A DNA stretch of 56,777 bases from Bacteroidales bacterium (GCA_016285455.1 JAEEQS010000012.1:1-56777); one strand, 5' to 3'. Positions 41,463-50,407 are shown, counted from the stretch's first letter. The notes: a model not told the origin generated them from the letters alone. Translations and numbers: made by a program.

Positions 41463-42948
41463 TGCGTATGATGCTGTATAAGAGGTTAAGGTCTAGGTGC
41501 TTGCGCAGATGGTCTGCAAGCAGGTCGTATTGCCTTTGCTTGAAGGCGGCGTAGTCTTCGGTTTTTGCATTGGATTCCGTTTTGCCTTTGAACGGTTCCA
41601 GAAGGAAATCTGTGAATCTTGGGTTATCCAGTATTCCGTGGAGATAGCAGCCCATGCACTTGCTGTTTACAAAGCAGCCTTCCGGCTTTCCGTCTTCCAT
41701 AATGGCAAGGGGTCTGATTTCTTCTCCGTTTGAGATGGTTTCTCCCATATGGATTTCATAGCCCAGGAGAAGTTCCTTATCGTTGGCTGGCGCAAGAGTG
41801 AAACGGCTCTGGCGTGTGGTCTTTTCTCCTGTCATCTTGGTTGAAACAGGCAGAAGGCCAAGGCCAGGGAGCATTTCAATCTCTCCTTCTATATGGTCAG
41901 GATCAAGCACTTGAGTTCCCATCATCTGATAGCCGCCGCAGATTCCAAGAACACTGGCTCCGTTACGGTGGGCTTGAATTATTGCCTGGGCGCAGCCGTT
42001 TCTTCTGAGTTCATAAAGGTCGTCGATGGTAGATTTGGTGCCCGGGATAATTATAATGTCGCTCTTTTTGATGTCTTCTGTGTTGGAAGTGTAGTAGAGG
42101 TGGACCCTCGGATCCCTTTCCAAAGCGTTGAAATCAGTGAAGTTGGAAATGTGCCTGAGAAGTATTACAGCCACGTTGATTTTGCCCTTTTCCCTTGTGA
42201 AACTCTTGGCGGCAAGATCCACGCTGTCTTCCTCCTCTATGTAAATGTCTTTGTAGTAGGGGATAACTCCGATTACCGGAACGCCGCAGATGTCTTCCAG
42301 AATCTTCCTTCCGCTGTCAAAGAGCCTGAGGTCACCCCTGAACTTGTTGATTATTATGCCCTTGATTAGCTTCTTGTATTCCTCTTTCTGGAGAGCGATG
42401 CTGCCGTAGACGGAAGCGAAAACCCCGCCGCGGTCTATGTCTGCAACCAGGAAAACATCGGCGTTGGCATACTTTGCCATTGGGAGGTTCACGATGTCGC
42501 TTTCCGCCAAGTTCATTTCGGAGATGCTGCCGGCACCCTCCATAACTATAGGATCGTACTTGGCTGACAACCTGTCGAATGCCGCATTTACGGCTACTCG
42601 GAGTTCCTCCTTGCCTTCCTTGCGGAAATAGTCGTAGGCGCTGGAACTTCCAATTGGCTTGCCGTTGAGAACAACCTGGGATGTGTGGTCGCTCTGGGGC
42701 TTGAGCAGCAGGGGATTCATATCTGTATGGCATTCAAGTCCGGCTGCCTCCGCCTGCACGGCCTGGGCACGTCCAATTTCCAGCCCGTCTTTTGTGGCAA
42801 AGGAGTTCAGCGCCATATTCTGGGCCTTGAACGGGGCGGGGGTGTAGCCATCCTGCAGGAAGATTCTGCAAAGGCCTGTGGCAATGATGCTTTTGCCCAC
42901 GTCGCTGCCAGTTCCGGCAAGCATTATATTATGGAGTCTGCGTTTCAT
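41455..42948 (-). CDS. cbiP: Cobyric acid synthase (CbiP)
   Basis: The protein has 497 residues. The N-terminal dethiobiotin-synthase-like ATPase has GTGSDVGKSIIATGLCRIF. The class I glutamine amidotransferase part has the nucleophile cysteine in VLGICGGYQMMG and the histidine in GCYLHGILDN. It amidates positions b, d, e and g of adenosylcobyrinic diamide using glutamine. It overlaps pduO by four bases upstream and cobD by eight bases downstream. Confidence 0.95.
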   Translation of the reverse strand: MKRRLHNIMLAGTGSDVGKSIIATGLCRIFLQDGYTPAPFKAQNMALNSFATKDGLEIGRAQAVQAEAAGLECHTDMNPLLLKPQSDHTSQVVLNGKPIGSSSAYDYFRKEGKEELRVAVNAAFDRLSAKYDPIVMEGAGSISEMNLAESDIVNLPMAKYANADVFLVADIDRGGVFASVYGSIALQKEEYKKLIKGIIINKFRGDLRLFDSGRKILEDICGVPVIGVIPYYKDIYIEEEDSVDLAAKSFTREKGKINVAVILLRHISNFTDFNALERDPRVHLYYTSNTEDIKKSDIIIIPGTKSTIDDLYELRRNGCAQAIIQAHRNGASVLGICGGYQMMGTQVLDPDHIEGEIEMLPGLGLLPVSTKMTGEKTTRQSRFTLAPANDKELLLGYEIHMGETISNGEEIRPLAIMEDGKPEGCFVNSKCMGCYLHGILDNPRFTDFLLEPFKGKTESNAKTEDYAAFKQRQYDLLADHLRKHLDLNLLYSIIRND

Positions 42949-43442
42949 TTCGAGTGTTTAAGGGCCATTGCGAAAAGACAGTCTGAGAGACGGTTGAAAA
43001 ACACGAGTATTTCCTCTTTGACTTTATGGGTTTTATTGAGTGTCCAGAGCCTTCTTTCAACTGTTCTTGAGTTGCTTCTGGCTATGTGAATCTGGGAAGA
43101 CAGGAGGTTTTCTCCAGGGATCACGAATCCGTCTGGAGAAGGAATGCCGTCTATATATTCTTCCATCCTCTCTGTCAGTTCATTGCAATGAAGGACTTTA
43201 GTGTTTGGTGTTCCTTCCGGAGTGGCGATATGGCTCATTATAATCATCAGTTCCTTCTGGATGGAGAGCAGGATATCTTTCTCATTGCTATCCACGCTAG
43301 CCGCCCTGACAAGTCCAAGCTGAGAATTAAGCAGGTCTATCATCCCGTTGGCCTCTATCCTGATGTCATCCTTGGGAACCCTTGTTCCTCCTTTCAGAGA
43401 AGTGGTTCCCTTGTCTCCGGTCTTTGTGTATATGTCTTTCAT
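42945..43442 (-). CDS. pduO: PduO-type cob(I)alamin adenosyltransferase
   Basis: The protein has 165 residues. The ATP-binding N-terminal motif IYTKTGDKGTTSLKGG and the later NSRTVERRLWTL with the LVFFNRLSDCLFAMA helix identify the PduO/MMAB family, a trimeric four-helix bundle. It adds the 5'-deoxyadenosyl ligand to cob(I)yrinic diamide or cobalamin. It lies two bases after cbiA and overlaps cbiP by four. Confidence 0.93.
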   Translation of the reverse strand: MKDIYTKTGDKGTTSLKGGTRVPKDDIRIEANGMIDLLNSQLGLVRAASVDSNEKDILLSIQKELMIIMSHIATPEGTPNTKVLHCNELTERMEEYIDGIPSPDGFVIPGENLLSSQIHIARSNSRTVERRLWTLNKTHKVKEEILVFFNRLSDCLFAMALKHSK

Positions 43443-43444
43443 AG

Positions 43445-44692
43445 TCAGAATATTCCAAAAATGTCTTTATCTCCCCAATACAGATGGGTGTAGCTCGCGA
43501 TGGTGTTCTTTATCCTTATTGTTGATGATTCCGGCTGAGGGTCTGTGAACTTTGTGTAGTGGAATTCGTGGCCCCTGACTTCAATTCCGTTGAAGTTTGA
43601 TGTACGGTAGCCAAGGCAGAGCTTCCTGTCTTCTGTCCTGGCTGTAATGCCGTATGGCAGAACGCCGCACATAGGAAATTCTCCTTCATCGCTGAGTATG
43701 CTGCGGCACAGATACATCATTCCGCCGCACTCGGCTAGGATCTTTCCTCCTCCTTCGGCATATCTTCTGATGGATTCCATTGTCTTTCTGCACTTTGAAA
43801 GGGCCTCAAGGTGCTTTTCCGGATAGCCTCCAGGAAGGTAGAGAAGGTCAATGTCCTGCGGTATTTCCAGGTCTTCTTCAGGGTTGAAGAAATCAACATT
43901 TTTCCAGCCATCCAGATGCTCCTGGTAAATAAAGGAGAAAGACTCCTCGTTGCGGGCAACCAGCACTTTGTGAGTGTCATTGGTTTTCAGCGAACTGCTG
44001 AATTCCAGCACAGGTTTTTCTGTAAGGGAGAGAAGCCTTTCGATGTCCACGTTTCCTTCAACGAGTTTTGATGCACTTTCTGCCATCTGCATCGCTGAGA
44101 AATCAAGCCCCAGATATCTGGATTTGTTTTCCGCCTCCTTGGCTTTTGGAATGAAGCCAAGCGCTTCCAGATTGATGTCTTGGCAGACTTCCTCAAGCAT
44201 CTTCCTGTGCCTAGGAGATCCAACCTTATTGAAAACCACTCCTATAATATTCACATTATTTGAATAATCCTTGAAGCCTTTCAAAAGGGGAGCAAGGGAA
44301 TAGGCTGTGCTTTTAGCGTCAACAACAAGTATTACCGGAAGGTTGAGTATGGAGGCGATTTCAGAGGCGGATCCCTTGGAGCGGTTGTAGCCGTCAAATA
44401 GGCCCATCATTCCTTCAACGATACATACATCAGCGTTTTGAGCATGTTCCGCAAATATGTTTCTGATGTGTTCTGGAGAGGCAAAGAATGTATCCAGGTT
44501 ATATGAAGGAACATTGCAGACCTTCTGGTGGAACTTGGTATCTATGTAGTCCGGCCCGCACTTGAATGGCTGAACCTTAAGCCCCCGTTGTGCAAGGCAT
44601 TGCATAAGGCCGATGCTGACGGTCGTTTTCCCCGAACCTGAGGACGGGGCCGCTATCAGAAACTGGGGGATTTTTCTTGCGTGTGCGCTCAT
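43445..44692 (-). CDS. cbiA: Cobyrinic acid a,c-diamide synthase (CbiA)
   Basis: The protein has 415 residues from ATG 44692. The GTG at 44698 lies inside the probable promoter and is not used. The ATPase half has APSSGSGKTTVSIGLMQ and the GPDYID segment. The amidotransferase half has the cysteine in LAECGGMMYLCRS and ends with the GHEFHYT loop. It amidates carboxylates a and c with glutamine and ATP. It is first in a ten-gene leftward operon whose genes overlap or abut almost throughout. Confidence 0.94.
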   Translation of the reverse strand: MSAHARKIPQFLIAAPSSGSGKTTVSIGLMQCLAQRGLKVQPFKCGPDYIDTKFHQKVCNVPSYNLDTFFASPEHIRNIFAEHAQNADVCIVEGMMGLFDGYNRSKGSASEIASILNLPVILVVDAKSTAYSLAPLLKGFKDYSNNVNIIGVVFNKVGSPRHRKMLEEVCQDINLEALGFIPKAKEAENKSRYLGLDFSAMQMAESASKLVEGNVDIERLLSLTEKPVLEFSSSLKTNDTHKVLVARNEESFSFIYQEHLDGWKNVDFFNPEEDLEIPQDIDLLYLPGGYPEKHLEALSKCRKTMESIRRYAEGGGKILAECGGMMYLCRSILSDEGEFPMCGVLPYGITARTEDRKLCLGYRTSNFNGIEVRGHEFHYTKFTDPQPESSTIRIKNTIASYTHLYWGDKDIFGIF

Positions 44693-44697
44693 GCGCA

Positions 44698-44705
44698 CAA
44701 AGTTA
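44698..44705 (-). promoter_or_regulatory. -7 element of the cbiA operon
   Basis: TAACTTTG is read on the minus strand and ends five bases before ATG 44692, implying a leaderless or nearly leaderless mRNA. Only a CTG, with an 18-base spacer, stands at the -33 position. There is no room for a riboswitch on this side. Confidence 0.6.
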
Positions 44706-44741
44706 CTTGTTTTTATTTTGAAACAGTGGTGTTACTTTTTA

Positions 44742-44772
44742 TTTGTTTTATTGGGATAAATGTTTAATTTTG
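44742..44772 (+). promoter_or_regulatory. Canonical promoter upstream of the cobalamin riboswitch
   Basis: TTTG (44742-44745), a 19-base spacer and TAATTTTG (44765-44772) match the consensus exactly. Transcription would start just before the riboswitch. The region 44693-45004, which has no gene, is filled by this promoter, the cbiA promoter and the riboswitch. Confidence 0.85.
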
Positions 44773-44780
44773 CTTCCGAT

Positions 44781-44940
44781 TCAGGTAATCAGAGTGATTT
44801 TCGCTCTGGTGAAAGGGAATCCGGTGAAATGCCGGAACTGTACCTGCAGCTGTATTTCCCTCAAATAGTCCGTTACGGATATGCCACTGGAAGACTCCGG
44901 GAAGGTGTGACGGATGGGAAAAGTCAGAAGACCTGCCTGC
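44781..44940 (+). ncRNA. Cobalamin (AdoCbl-class) riboswitch
   Basis: The conserved core is in order: a P1 strand CAGGT (from 44782), GAAAGGGAATCCGGTGAAA (about 44811-44829) with the GCCGGAAC partner, a CCTGCAGCTGTA segment, the B12-box GCCACTG (44883-44889), GGGAAGGTG, and GTCAGAAGACCTGCC near the 3' end, which closes P1. About 65 bases separate it from ATG 45005 and would hold the kissing-loop stem of the expression platform. Since no T-run terminator is evident, control is probably at translation start. It regulates the TonB receptor and the cbiK gene that overlaps it. Confidence 0.93.
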
Positions 44941-45004
44941 CTCGTTCAGAGTGGCCGTCTCTCAGGAAGAAGAGCCTCGGCGATCAGATTTTATTGTTAG
45001 CGCA

Positions 45005-47140
45005 ATGAACAAATTGTTGGTGTCAGGCCTTTTGGCTCTGGCTTTATGCGTTTGCCAGGGTGCTGCGGCTCAGGATTCTCTGAAGAAATATGACCTTCAG
45101 GAACTTGTAGTCACAGGCACGGGTACGCTCCATCTTCTCAAGGACGCTCCCGTGCAGACTGAGGTTATAACGTCTAAGCAGCTCAAGAATTACGGCGGAA
45201 GAAGTCTCCAGGATATTCTTTCCAGCCTTGCCACGTCTTTTGATTTTAACGAGGACGATATGGGAAGCCATATCACTATGAACGGACTCGGAAACTCCTA
45301 CATACTGATTCTGGTAGACGGGAAACGCCTTAACGGTGACGTGGGAGGAGACAACGACCTCCAGCTTATAGATCCTCAGAACATAGAGAAGATAGAAATT
45401 GTTAAGGGCGCGTCTTCTGCTCTTTACGGAAGCGATGCCATTGCTGGAGTTATCAACATCATAACCAAGAAGCACGACGATGGCCTTCTGCTGGAGAATT
45501 CAACCAGAGTGGGAAGCTACGGAGACCTCCGCCAGCATAACGGCATAGGAATCCGCAGCGGAAAGTGGAACAGCTACACGAATTTCCAGCTTCAGCATAC
45601 AGACGGATGGCAGAACACTTCCGTGGAGCATACTTCTCCTCTGGAAGATCCGGTTCTGGATTCAAAAAACAAGACTCGCAACCGCTTCACTTCCTGGCAG
45701 GTGGCTGAAAGGCTCACATACGATGCCGGAAAGGCCGGAGAGTATTATGCAGAAGGAAGCATCTACGGAAAGAGGATATTCCGCCCAAGCGGCAAGTATC
45801 CTCATTATGATGTTAATACATATGACCTTGCATACAAGAACGCAGGCGCCTCAGTAGGGGGAAAGTGGAATTTGCAGGGCAAGGACTACATAGCATTTGA
45901 CGCAGACTGGAACCGCCACGCTTATTATTACAAATTCACCGAGACAACTCTCGTTGAAGATTATGACAAGAGCGCTGGCACAGCATATTATCCATATTTT
46001 CCATATCTAGCGGGACAGGAGGCTCTCCAGAGCGACCAGCAACGAACCCTACTCTCTGCCAAAGGGGTCTTTACTCTGCCTTACGAAAACAGGTTAAGCG
46101 GGGGAGCCGAGTTCCGCTATGATTATCTTAAGGCGCCAACCAGGGTTGTCGGCGGAAAAGCAGACGACTGGACGGCAGCTGTTTACATCCAGGACGAGTA
46201 CAATCCTGTCAAGAGCCTGAACATTACAGCTGGACTGAGGTTGAACCAGAACCACCAGTTCGGCTTCAAGGCTACTCCAAAGCTGAGCCTTATGTGGTCT
46301 GCCGCCAAAGACCTCAGGCTCAGGGCATCGTGGAGCCAAGGCTTCAAGACTCCGACTCCAAAGGAGCTGGACTATATGTATGTCAAGCAGATGACAGGCA
46401 CTTACCTTTATCTCGGAAACAAAAACCTCAAGGCCCAGAGCAGCAACTACTTCTCCTTCAGCACGGAGTATTTTGTAAAGGACTTTGTTTTTACCGCTAG
46501 CGCATATTTCAACAAGCTGGACAATATGATCACTTTGGTCACCATTCCTAACTATGAGGCACCGGATGAGCTGATTGCAAGGTTTGATCCTATCAAGACT
46601 CGACAGTATCAGAATATGGACAAGGCCAAGACTTACGGGGCAGATTTTTCTCTGCGATGGAAAATTGGTGAATTCCTTCTTAACGGAGGATACAGCTATG
46701 TGGATACCAAGGCAGACCAGTACGACTCCAACCACGAGACAATTAGAAGGGTGCAGATAGATGGCGTGGCCCATCACAAGGGAAGTTTCTCCCTGCTATG
46801 GAACCACAGTTTCTCATCTGCCTACACAATGAGCGCCGGTATCTACGGAAGGATGTCTTCCAAGCGCTATTACCAGACAGACGGAGACGGCAAGGGCTAT
46901 CAGTTATGGAGGCTTTCCACCACGCACGATTTTGTCCGCAGCCGCAACTTCACTCTCAGCATCCTGGCTGGCATAGACAACATTTTCAACTACATAGACA
47001 AGACTCCTCACGGCCTGCATCTTGGAACCACATCAGCCGGAAGAACTTACTATGCGGGGCTGGTTGTGAAGTTTACAAACGGAAGAAAGACTATAAACAA
47101 GATAAAAACGAATTTAAACCAAAACGAAAATGAAAACTAA
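45005..47140 (+). CDS. btuB: TonB-dependent receptor, BtuB-like (cobalamin/corrinoid uptake)
   Basis: The protein has 711 residues from ATG 45005 (signal peptide MNKLLVSGLLALALCVCQGAAAQ). The frame also extends back to 44951 inside the riboswitch tail, which is rejected. TonB-box-like LQELVVTGTGT is followed by a plug domain (TEVITSKQLKNYGG, ILILVDGKRLNGD and GASSALYGSDAIAGVINIIT). The rest is a 22-strand barrel ending with a terminal aromatic strand (YYAGLVVKFTN). The riboswitch upstream makes a cobalamin or cobinamide substrate very likely. Its last 11 bases overlap the start of the lipoprotein CbiK gene, so both are expressed together. Confidence 0.9.
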   Translation: MNKLLVSGLLALALCVCQGAAAQDSLKKYDLQELVVTGTGTLHLLKDAPVQTEVITSKQLKNYGGRSLQDILSSLATSFDFNEDDMGSHITMNGLGNSYILILVDGKRLNGDVGGDNDLQLIDPQNIEKIEIVKGASSALYGSDAIAGVINIITKKHDDGLLLENSTRVGSYGDLRQHNGIGIRSGKWNSYTNFQLQHTDGWQNTSVEHTSPLEDPVLDSKNKTRNRFTSWQVAERLTYDAGKAGEYYAEGSIYGKRIFRPSGKYPHYDVNTYDLAYKNAGASVGGKWNLQGKDYIAFDADWNRHAYYYKFTETTLVEDYDKSAGTAYYPYFPYLAGQEALQSDQQRTLLSAKGVFTLPYENRLSGGAEFRYDYLKAPTRVVGGKADDWTAAVYIQDEYNPVKSLNITAGLRLNQNHQFGFKATPKLSLMWSAAKDLRLRASWSQGFKTPTPKELDYMYVKQMTGTYLYLGNKNLKAQSSNYFSFSTEYFVKDFVFTASAYFNKLDNMITLVTIPNYEAPDELIARFDPIKTRQYQNMDKAKTYGADFSLRWKIGEFLLNGGYSYVDTKADQYDSNHETIRRVQIDGVAHHKGSFSLLWNHSFSSAYTMSAGIYGRMSSKRYYQTDGDGKGYQLWRLSTTHDFVRSRNFTLSILAGIDNIFNYIDKTPHGLHLGTTSAGRTYYAGLVVKFTNGRKTINKIKTNLNQNENEN

Positions 47141-48197
47141 AATTCTTTTGATTGCGGCTTTGATGGCCGTATTCGGACTGAGCTCTTGCTCAAAGAGCGA
47201 CGACAAGTCCAATTACGACTCTTATCAGAAGACCGTAAACGAGACAGTTAAGTCTCAGAAGCAGAACAACAAGGTTATTCTTCTTGTTGCTTTCGGAAGC
47301 ACCTGGCAGCAGGCTTACGACGCATTTGACGCTACCGTAGCCGCTTACAAGAGCGCATTCCCTGGCTATGACGTATTCCTGTCTTTCTCTTCTGCAATCT
47401 GCATCAACCGTGCAGCTGCCGGCGAGAACGTTGCTCCTAGGAACTTCTACGCTCCGCCATTCTGGCTGACCGCATTTGCCCAGGACGGCGTTAAATACTC
47501 TGAGATAGTAATTCAGAGCCTTCAGGTAATCCCTGGCGAGGAGTACGCAAGAGTAATCAACTACATCAAGGACTTTGCCAACAACTCTAACCGCGACCTG
47601 GACGACAGCTATCTGTCAAAGGTTGTCCTCAAGCTCGGCGTTCCGCTGCTTCAGGAGGCCACTTCAGACGTTAATGCAGTTGCAAAAGCACTCAACGATC
47701 TTTACAAGGATAAGGCAGCCAGCTCAGTAGTTGCTTTCATGGGCCACGGTAATCCAGACTCATATGACACCTACAAGGCTAATATTCGTTACACTCAGCT
47801 TGAAACCGCCCTCCAGACCTACAGCCCTAACTACTTTGTTGGAACTGTAGATATGATGGATAACTTCAAGACCAACGTTCTTGCAAGAATGAAGGATGCC
47901 GGCATCACTTCCGGTACCGTTTTCTGCCATCCTCTGATGTCTATAGCCGGTGATCACGCACATAACGATATGGCCGGTGACGACAACGAGAACGGCGCAC
48001 CTAATGAGGAAGGCGAAGTTGAGGATACAAGCTGGAAGTGTTACTTTGCAGCTCAGGGTTACACCTGCAACAATAACACCCAGATTGTAAAGGGTTTGCT
48101 TGAACTCCCTACCGTACGCCAGATCTGGATGAATCACACCAAGGCAGCCATCAGCGGCGAGCCTCTGGACTACTACCATTCAAAGGATCCGGAGTAA
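47130..48197 (+). CDS. cbiK: Lipoprotein CbiK-type chelatase, copy 1
   Basis: The protein has 355 residues with a lipobox at LSSC (Cys20). The chelatase signatures are VILLVAFGSTWQQAYDAF, IQSLQVIPGEEYARV, FMGHGNPDS with His206, and MSIAGDHAHNDMAG with His276 and His278. At the position aligned with Glu202 of the other copy it has Asp241 (VGTVDMMDNF). An acidic insert (about residues 281-300, rich in Asp, Glu and Asn) follows the last His. Lipidation puts it in the periplasm or on the surface. Being riboswitch-controlled and overlapping a TonB receptor gene, it may act in uptake, for instance metal exchange or tetrapyrrole binding, rather than in synthesis. A cobalt insertion role is the family default. 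Confidence 0.85.
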   Translation: MKTKILLIAALMAVFGLSSCSKSDDKSNYDSYQKTVNETVKSQKQNNKVILLVAFGSTWQQAYDAFDATVAAYKSAFPGYDVFLSFSSAICINRAAAGENVAPRNFYAPPFWLTAFAQDGVKYSEIVIQSLQVIPGEEYARVINYIKDFANNSNRDLDDSYLSKVVLKLGVPLLQEATSDVNAVAKALNDLYKDKAASSVVAFMGHGNPDSYDTYKANIRYTQLETALQTYSPNYFVGTVDMMDNFKTNVLARMKDAGITSGTVFCHPLMSIAGDHAHNDMAGDDNENGAPNEEGEVEDTSWKCYFAAQGYTCNNNTQIVKGLLELPTVRQIWMNHTKAAISGEPLDYYHSKDPE

Positions 48198-48211
48198 ATC
48201 GGAGATTTAAA

Positions 48212-48254
48212 ACGCAGAGATTTGCCTGCAAAGGCAGTCTCTGCGTCTTTTTTA
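48212..48254 (+). terminator. Rho-independent terminator after cbiK
   Basis: ACGCAGAGA (48212-48220) pairs with TCTCTGCGT (48238-48246); an inner TGCCTGCAAAGGCA adds more pairing. TCTTTTTTT follows. It separates the riboswitch-controlled unit from the second receptor and biosynthetic genes. Confidence 0.85.
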
Positions 48255-48256
48255 AT

Positions 48257-48264
48257 TATTTTTG
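48257..48264 (+). promoter_or_regulatory. Possible -7 element of the second receptor/cbi operon
   Basis: TATTTTTG lies 43 bases before ATG 48308, directly after the terminator. No TTG is placed at the -33 distance. No riboswitch fits in the remaining leader. Confidence 0.35.
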
Positions 48265-48307
48265 TTTTGTGGGGTTATCGGTCAGTATAGGCTGACATTT
48301 TAATTAG

Positions 48308-50398
48308 ATGATTTATCGTTTTTTAAGATTTTTTATGAGCGGGAGATTTTTTTCTTTTTTATTTGCTTTAGGCATAACATTCTTTGCATCTGATGTTTAT
48401 GCCCAAATACACACTAGTTCTGACACTTCTTCAAGGCAAAATCTTAATCCAATAGTTGTAACCGGAAGCGGCCATCACCAAAGGCTGAAGAAAACCGCCT
48501 CTCCGGTAAGGGTTATGTCTGCTCTTGAAATCAGGGAACAGGGCATCACCAATCTTCAGGACGCCTTGATGAGGATGCTTCCCCAGATCCAGACCACTCC
48601 TTCTTCTATGGGCAACTTCCTACGGCTCAATGGTCTGGGAAACAAATACGCGCTTATACTCGTTAACGGAAGAAAAGTCATCGGCGATATGTCCGGAAAT
48701 GTGGACCTGGACCAGATAGACCTTTCCAGAGTCAAGAGAATTGAAGTTCTGGATGGCGCCGCTTCTTCTCTTTACGGCTCAGATGCCATAGGCGGCGTTA
48801 TCAACATTATCACAGAGCAGCCTGCAGACAACCAGATTAGCGCCCGCAGTATAACCTCCGCAAGCGGAAAGGGTAGATTCAGCCAGTCGGTGAACCTTAA
48901 CATAGGCGCCGACGGTTTCACTTCTTCAACTTCTCTTTCCCACAACAGGGCAGACAGCTATTCCAACAGCGATTACGAAGAGGTGAAAAAGGGAGAAGAG
49001 ACTGTTCTTGAGAAGACTATAGCCCCTCTGTTTACCGGCTACCGGTCTTATACGGCAGGTCAGAAGTTCTCCTACAAGCCAACCAAAAATCTCGCCCTCA
49101 ACATAGGGGGAGACTATTATCAGAAAATTACTTCACGCCCGAGAACGCGTGAAGACATAAGCGGCGGAACAGACTATGAGATGCGCTATCGCGGAGCCAG
49201 ATTCGCGTTCGGCGGCATTTATAAGATAGACAAGAGCAACTCTCTCCAGTTCAATTTTGACGCAGACCGTTACCGCTACGGAAAAGAGTACCAGGTAGAC
49301 GGAAAAACTTACGAGAAAGGGGATTACGTTCGTTCCAAGAAGCAGGGTGCGGTTTCCGCCAACCTCCAGGCAATTATGCACTTTATGCCAAACAGCACGT
49401 CCATTGCAGGGCTGGACTGGAGAAACGACAAGCTTGTTTCCACCAGCGGAAACATAGACAATAGCGCCTACACCTTTGCGGGTTATCTCCAGCACGAGAT
49501 GCAGATAGTAAAGGGTCTTAACCTGACGGCCGGAGCAAGGCTTACAGCCCACAAGGATTTTGGTACCAACTTCTCGCCTAAGGCCGCTCTGATGTTTTCT
49601 CCGGGAGACTTCAACTTTAGGCTTACCTACAGCCGCGGTTTCAGGACTCCTGGCCTGGACGAATTGCACTACAATTATTTCAGTGTATACCGCGGCAAAG
49701 CCCAGATTTCCATCGGCTCCACAGACCTCAAGCCTGAGACTTCAGACTATTTCTCAGCCAATGCGGAGTACAATGTGTCTTTCTTGACTGTCTCAGCGAC
49801 AGGCTTCCTGAACTATGTGGACAAGATGATTATCAAGAAGAACATAAAGGTAGATGACGCAAAGAGGGCTGAGTTTATGAAGATGTTCCCTGAAATGACA
49901 GCAGAGCAGGCTGCAAAGCTTGAACAGTATGCCCTCTACACCAATTCCGACAAGGGTAGGGTACAGGGTTTTTCATTGAATGTCAACGCACTTGTTACCA
50001 GAGATATAGACTTTGGCCTTAACTATACTTGGAATCACGCCAAGACAAAGAGCGGTGATGTGTGGTCAAAGATGGAGCGTTCCGTGCTGAACACTCTGAC
50101 CTTTTCCTCCAACTTCCACCACCAGTGGGGAATCTACGCCCTTAACCTCAGGCTTTCAGCCAGGCTTCAGAGCAAGACCTACTATCCAAGTTACGAGAAT
50201 GCTCCTGGCTACGGTGTCTGGAACCTGAACACAACTCATACCATCAGGATTTCAGACAAGCTGCGCCTTGAGCCTAGCCTTGGGATAGACAACATCTTTA
50301 ACAGGGTGGACAGGCGTCCGGACTCAAGCCTAAGGAAATATGCTCTCTATAATCCTGGCCGAATGATTGTTGCCGGCCTCAGAATATCCTTTAACTAA
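48308..50398 (+). CDS. TonB-dependent receptor leading the cbi biosynthetic operon
   Basis: The protein has 696 residues with a signal peptide ending DVYAQ; ATG 48335 is an alternative start. A TonB-box-like IVVTGSG is followed by a plug with ALILVNGRKVIGD and AASSLYGSDAIGGVINIITE, then a barrel ending in MIVAGLRISFN. It is a paralogue of the first receptor in plug organisation. It heads the genes for corrin synthesis, with cbiHC nine bases after its stop. The substrate may be a cobalt chelate, a corrinoid or another precursor; its leader has no riboswitch, unlike the first receptor. The operon location supports a cobalt or corrinoid function. Confidence 0.85.
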   Translation: MIYRFLRFFMSGRFFSFLFALGITFFASDVYAQIHTSSDTSSRQNLNPIVVTGSGHHQRLKKTASPVRVMSALEIREQGITNLQDALMRMLPQIQTTPSSMGNFLRLNGLGNKYALILVNGRKVIGDMSGNVDLDQIDLSRVKRIEVLDGAASSLYGSDAIGGVINIITEQPADNQISARSITSASGKGRFSQSVNLNIGADGFTSSTSLSHNRADSYSNSDYEEVKKGEETVLEKTIAPLFTGYRSYTAGQKFSYKPTKNLALNIGGDYYQKITSRPRTREDISGGTDYEMRYRGARFAFGGIYKIDKSNSLQFNFDADRYRYGKEYQVDGKTYEKGDYVRSKKQGAVSANLQAIMHFMPNSTSIAGLDWRNDKLVSTSGNIDNSAYTFAGYLQHEMQIVKGLNLTAGARLTAHKDFGTNFSPKAALMFSPGDFNFRLTYSRGFRTPGLDELHYNYFSVYRGKAQISIGSTDLKPETSDYFSANAEYNVSFLTVSATGFLNYVDKMIIKKNIKVDDAKRAEFMKMFPEMTAEQAAKLEQYALYTNSDKGRVQGFSLNVNALVTRDIDFGLNYTWNHAKTKSGDVWSKMERSVLNTLTFSSNFHHQWGIYALNLRLSARLQSKTYYPSYENAPGYGVWNLNTTHTIRISDKLRLEPSLGIDNIFNRVDRRPDSSLRKYALYNPGRMIVAGLRISFN

Positions 50399-50407
50399 AT
50401 AAATATT

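Noticed and set aside
44690..44698. GTG start for CbiA at 44698 and the short GTGCGCATGAGCGCAC palindrome as an operator
   Set aside because: The GTG is inside the -7 box. The palindrome is short and overlaps coding bases, so I judged it chance.
44760..45008. Reading frame through the riboswitch, and extension of the receptor frame to 44951
   Set aside because: The sequence is structured RNA with conserved cobalamin riboswitch blocks; the signal peptide begins at 45005.
46094..46777. 227-codon minus-strand frame inside the first TonB receptor
   Set aside because: It lies wholly antisense to a clear barrel-coding region and has no recognisable domain.
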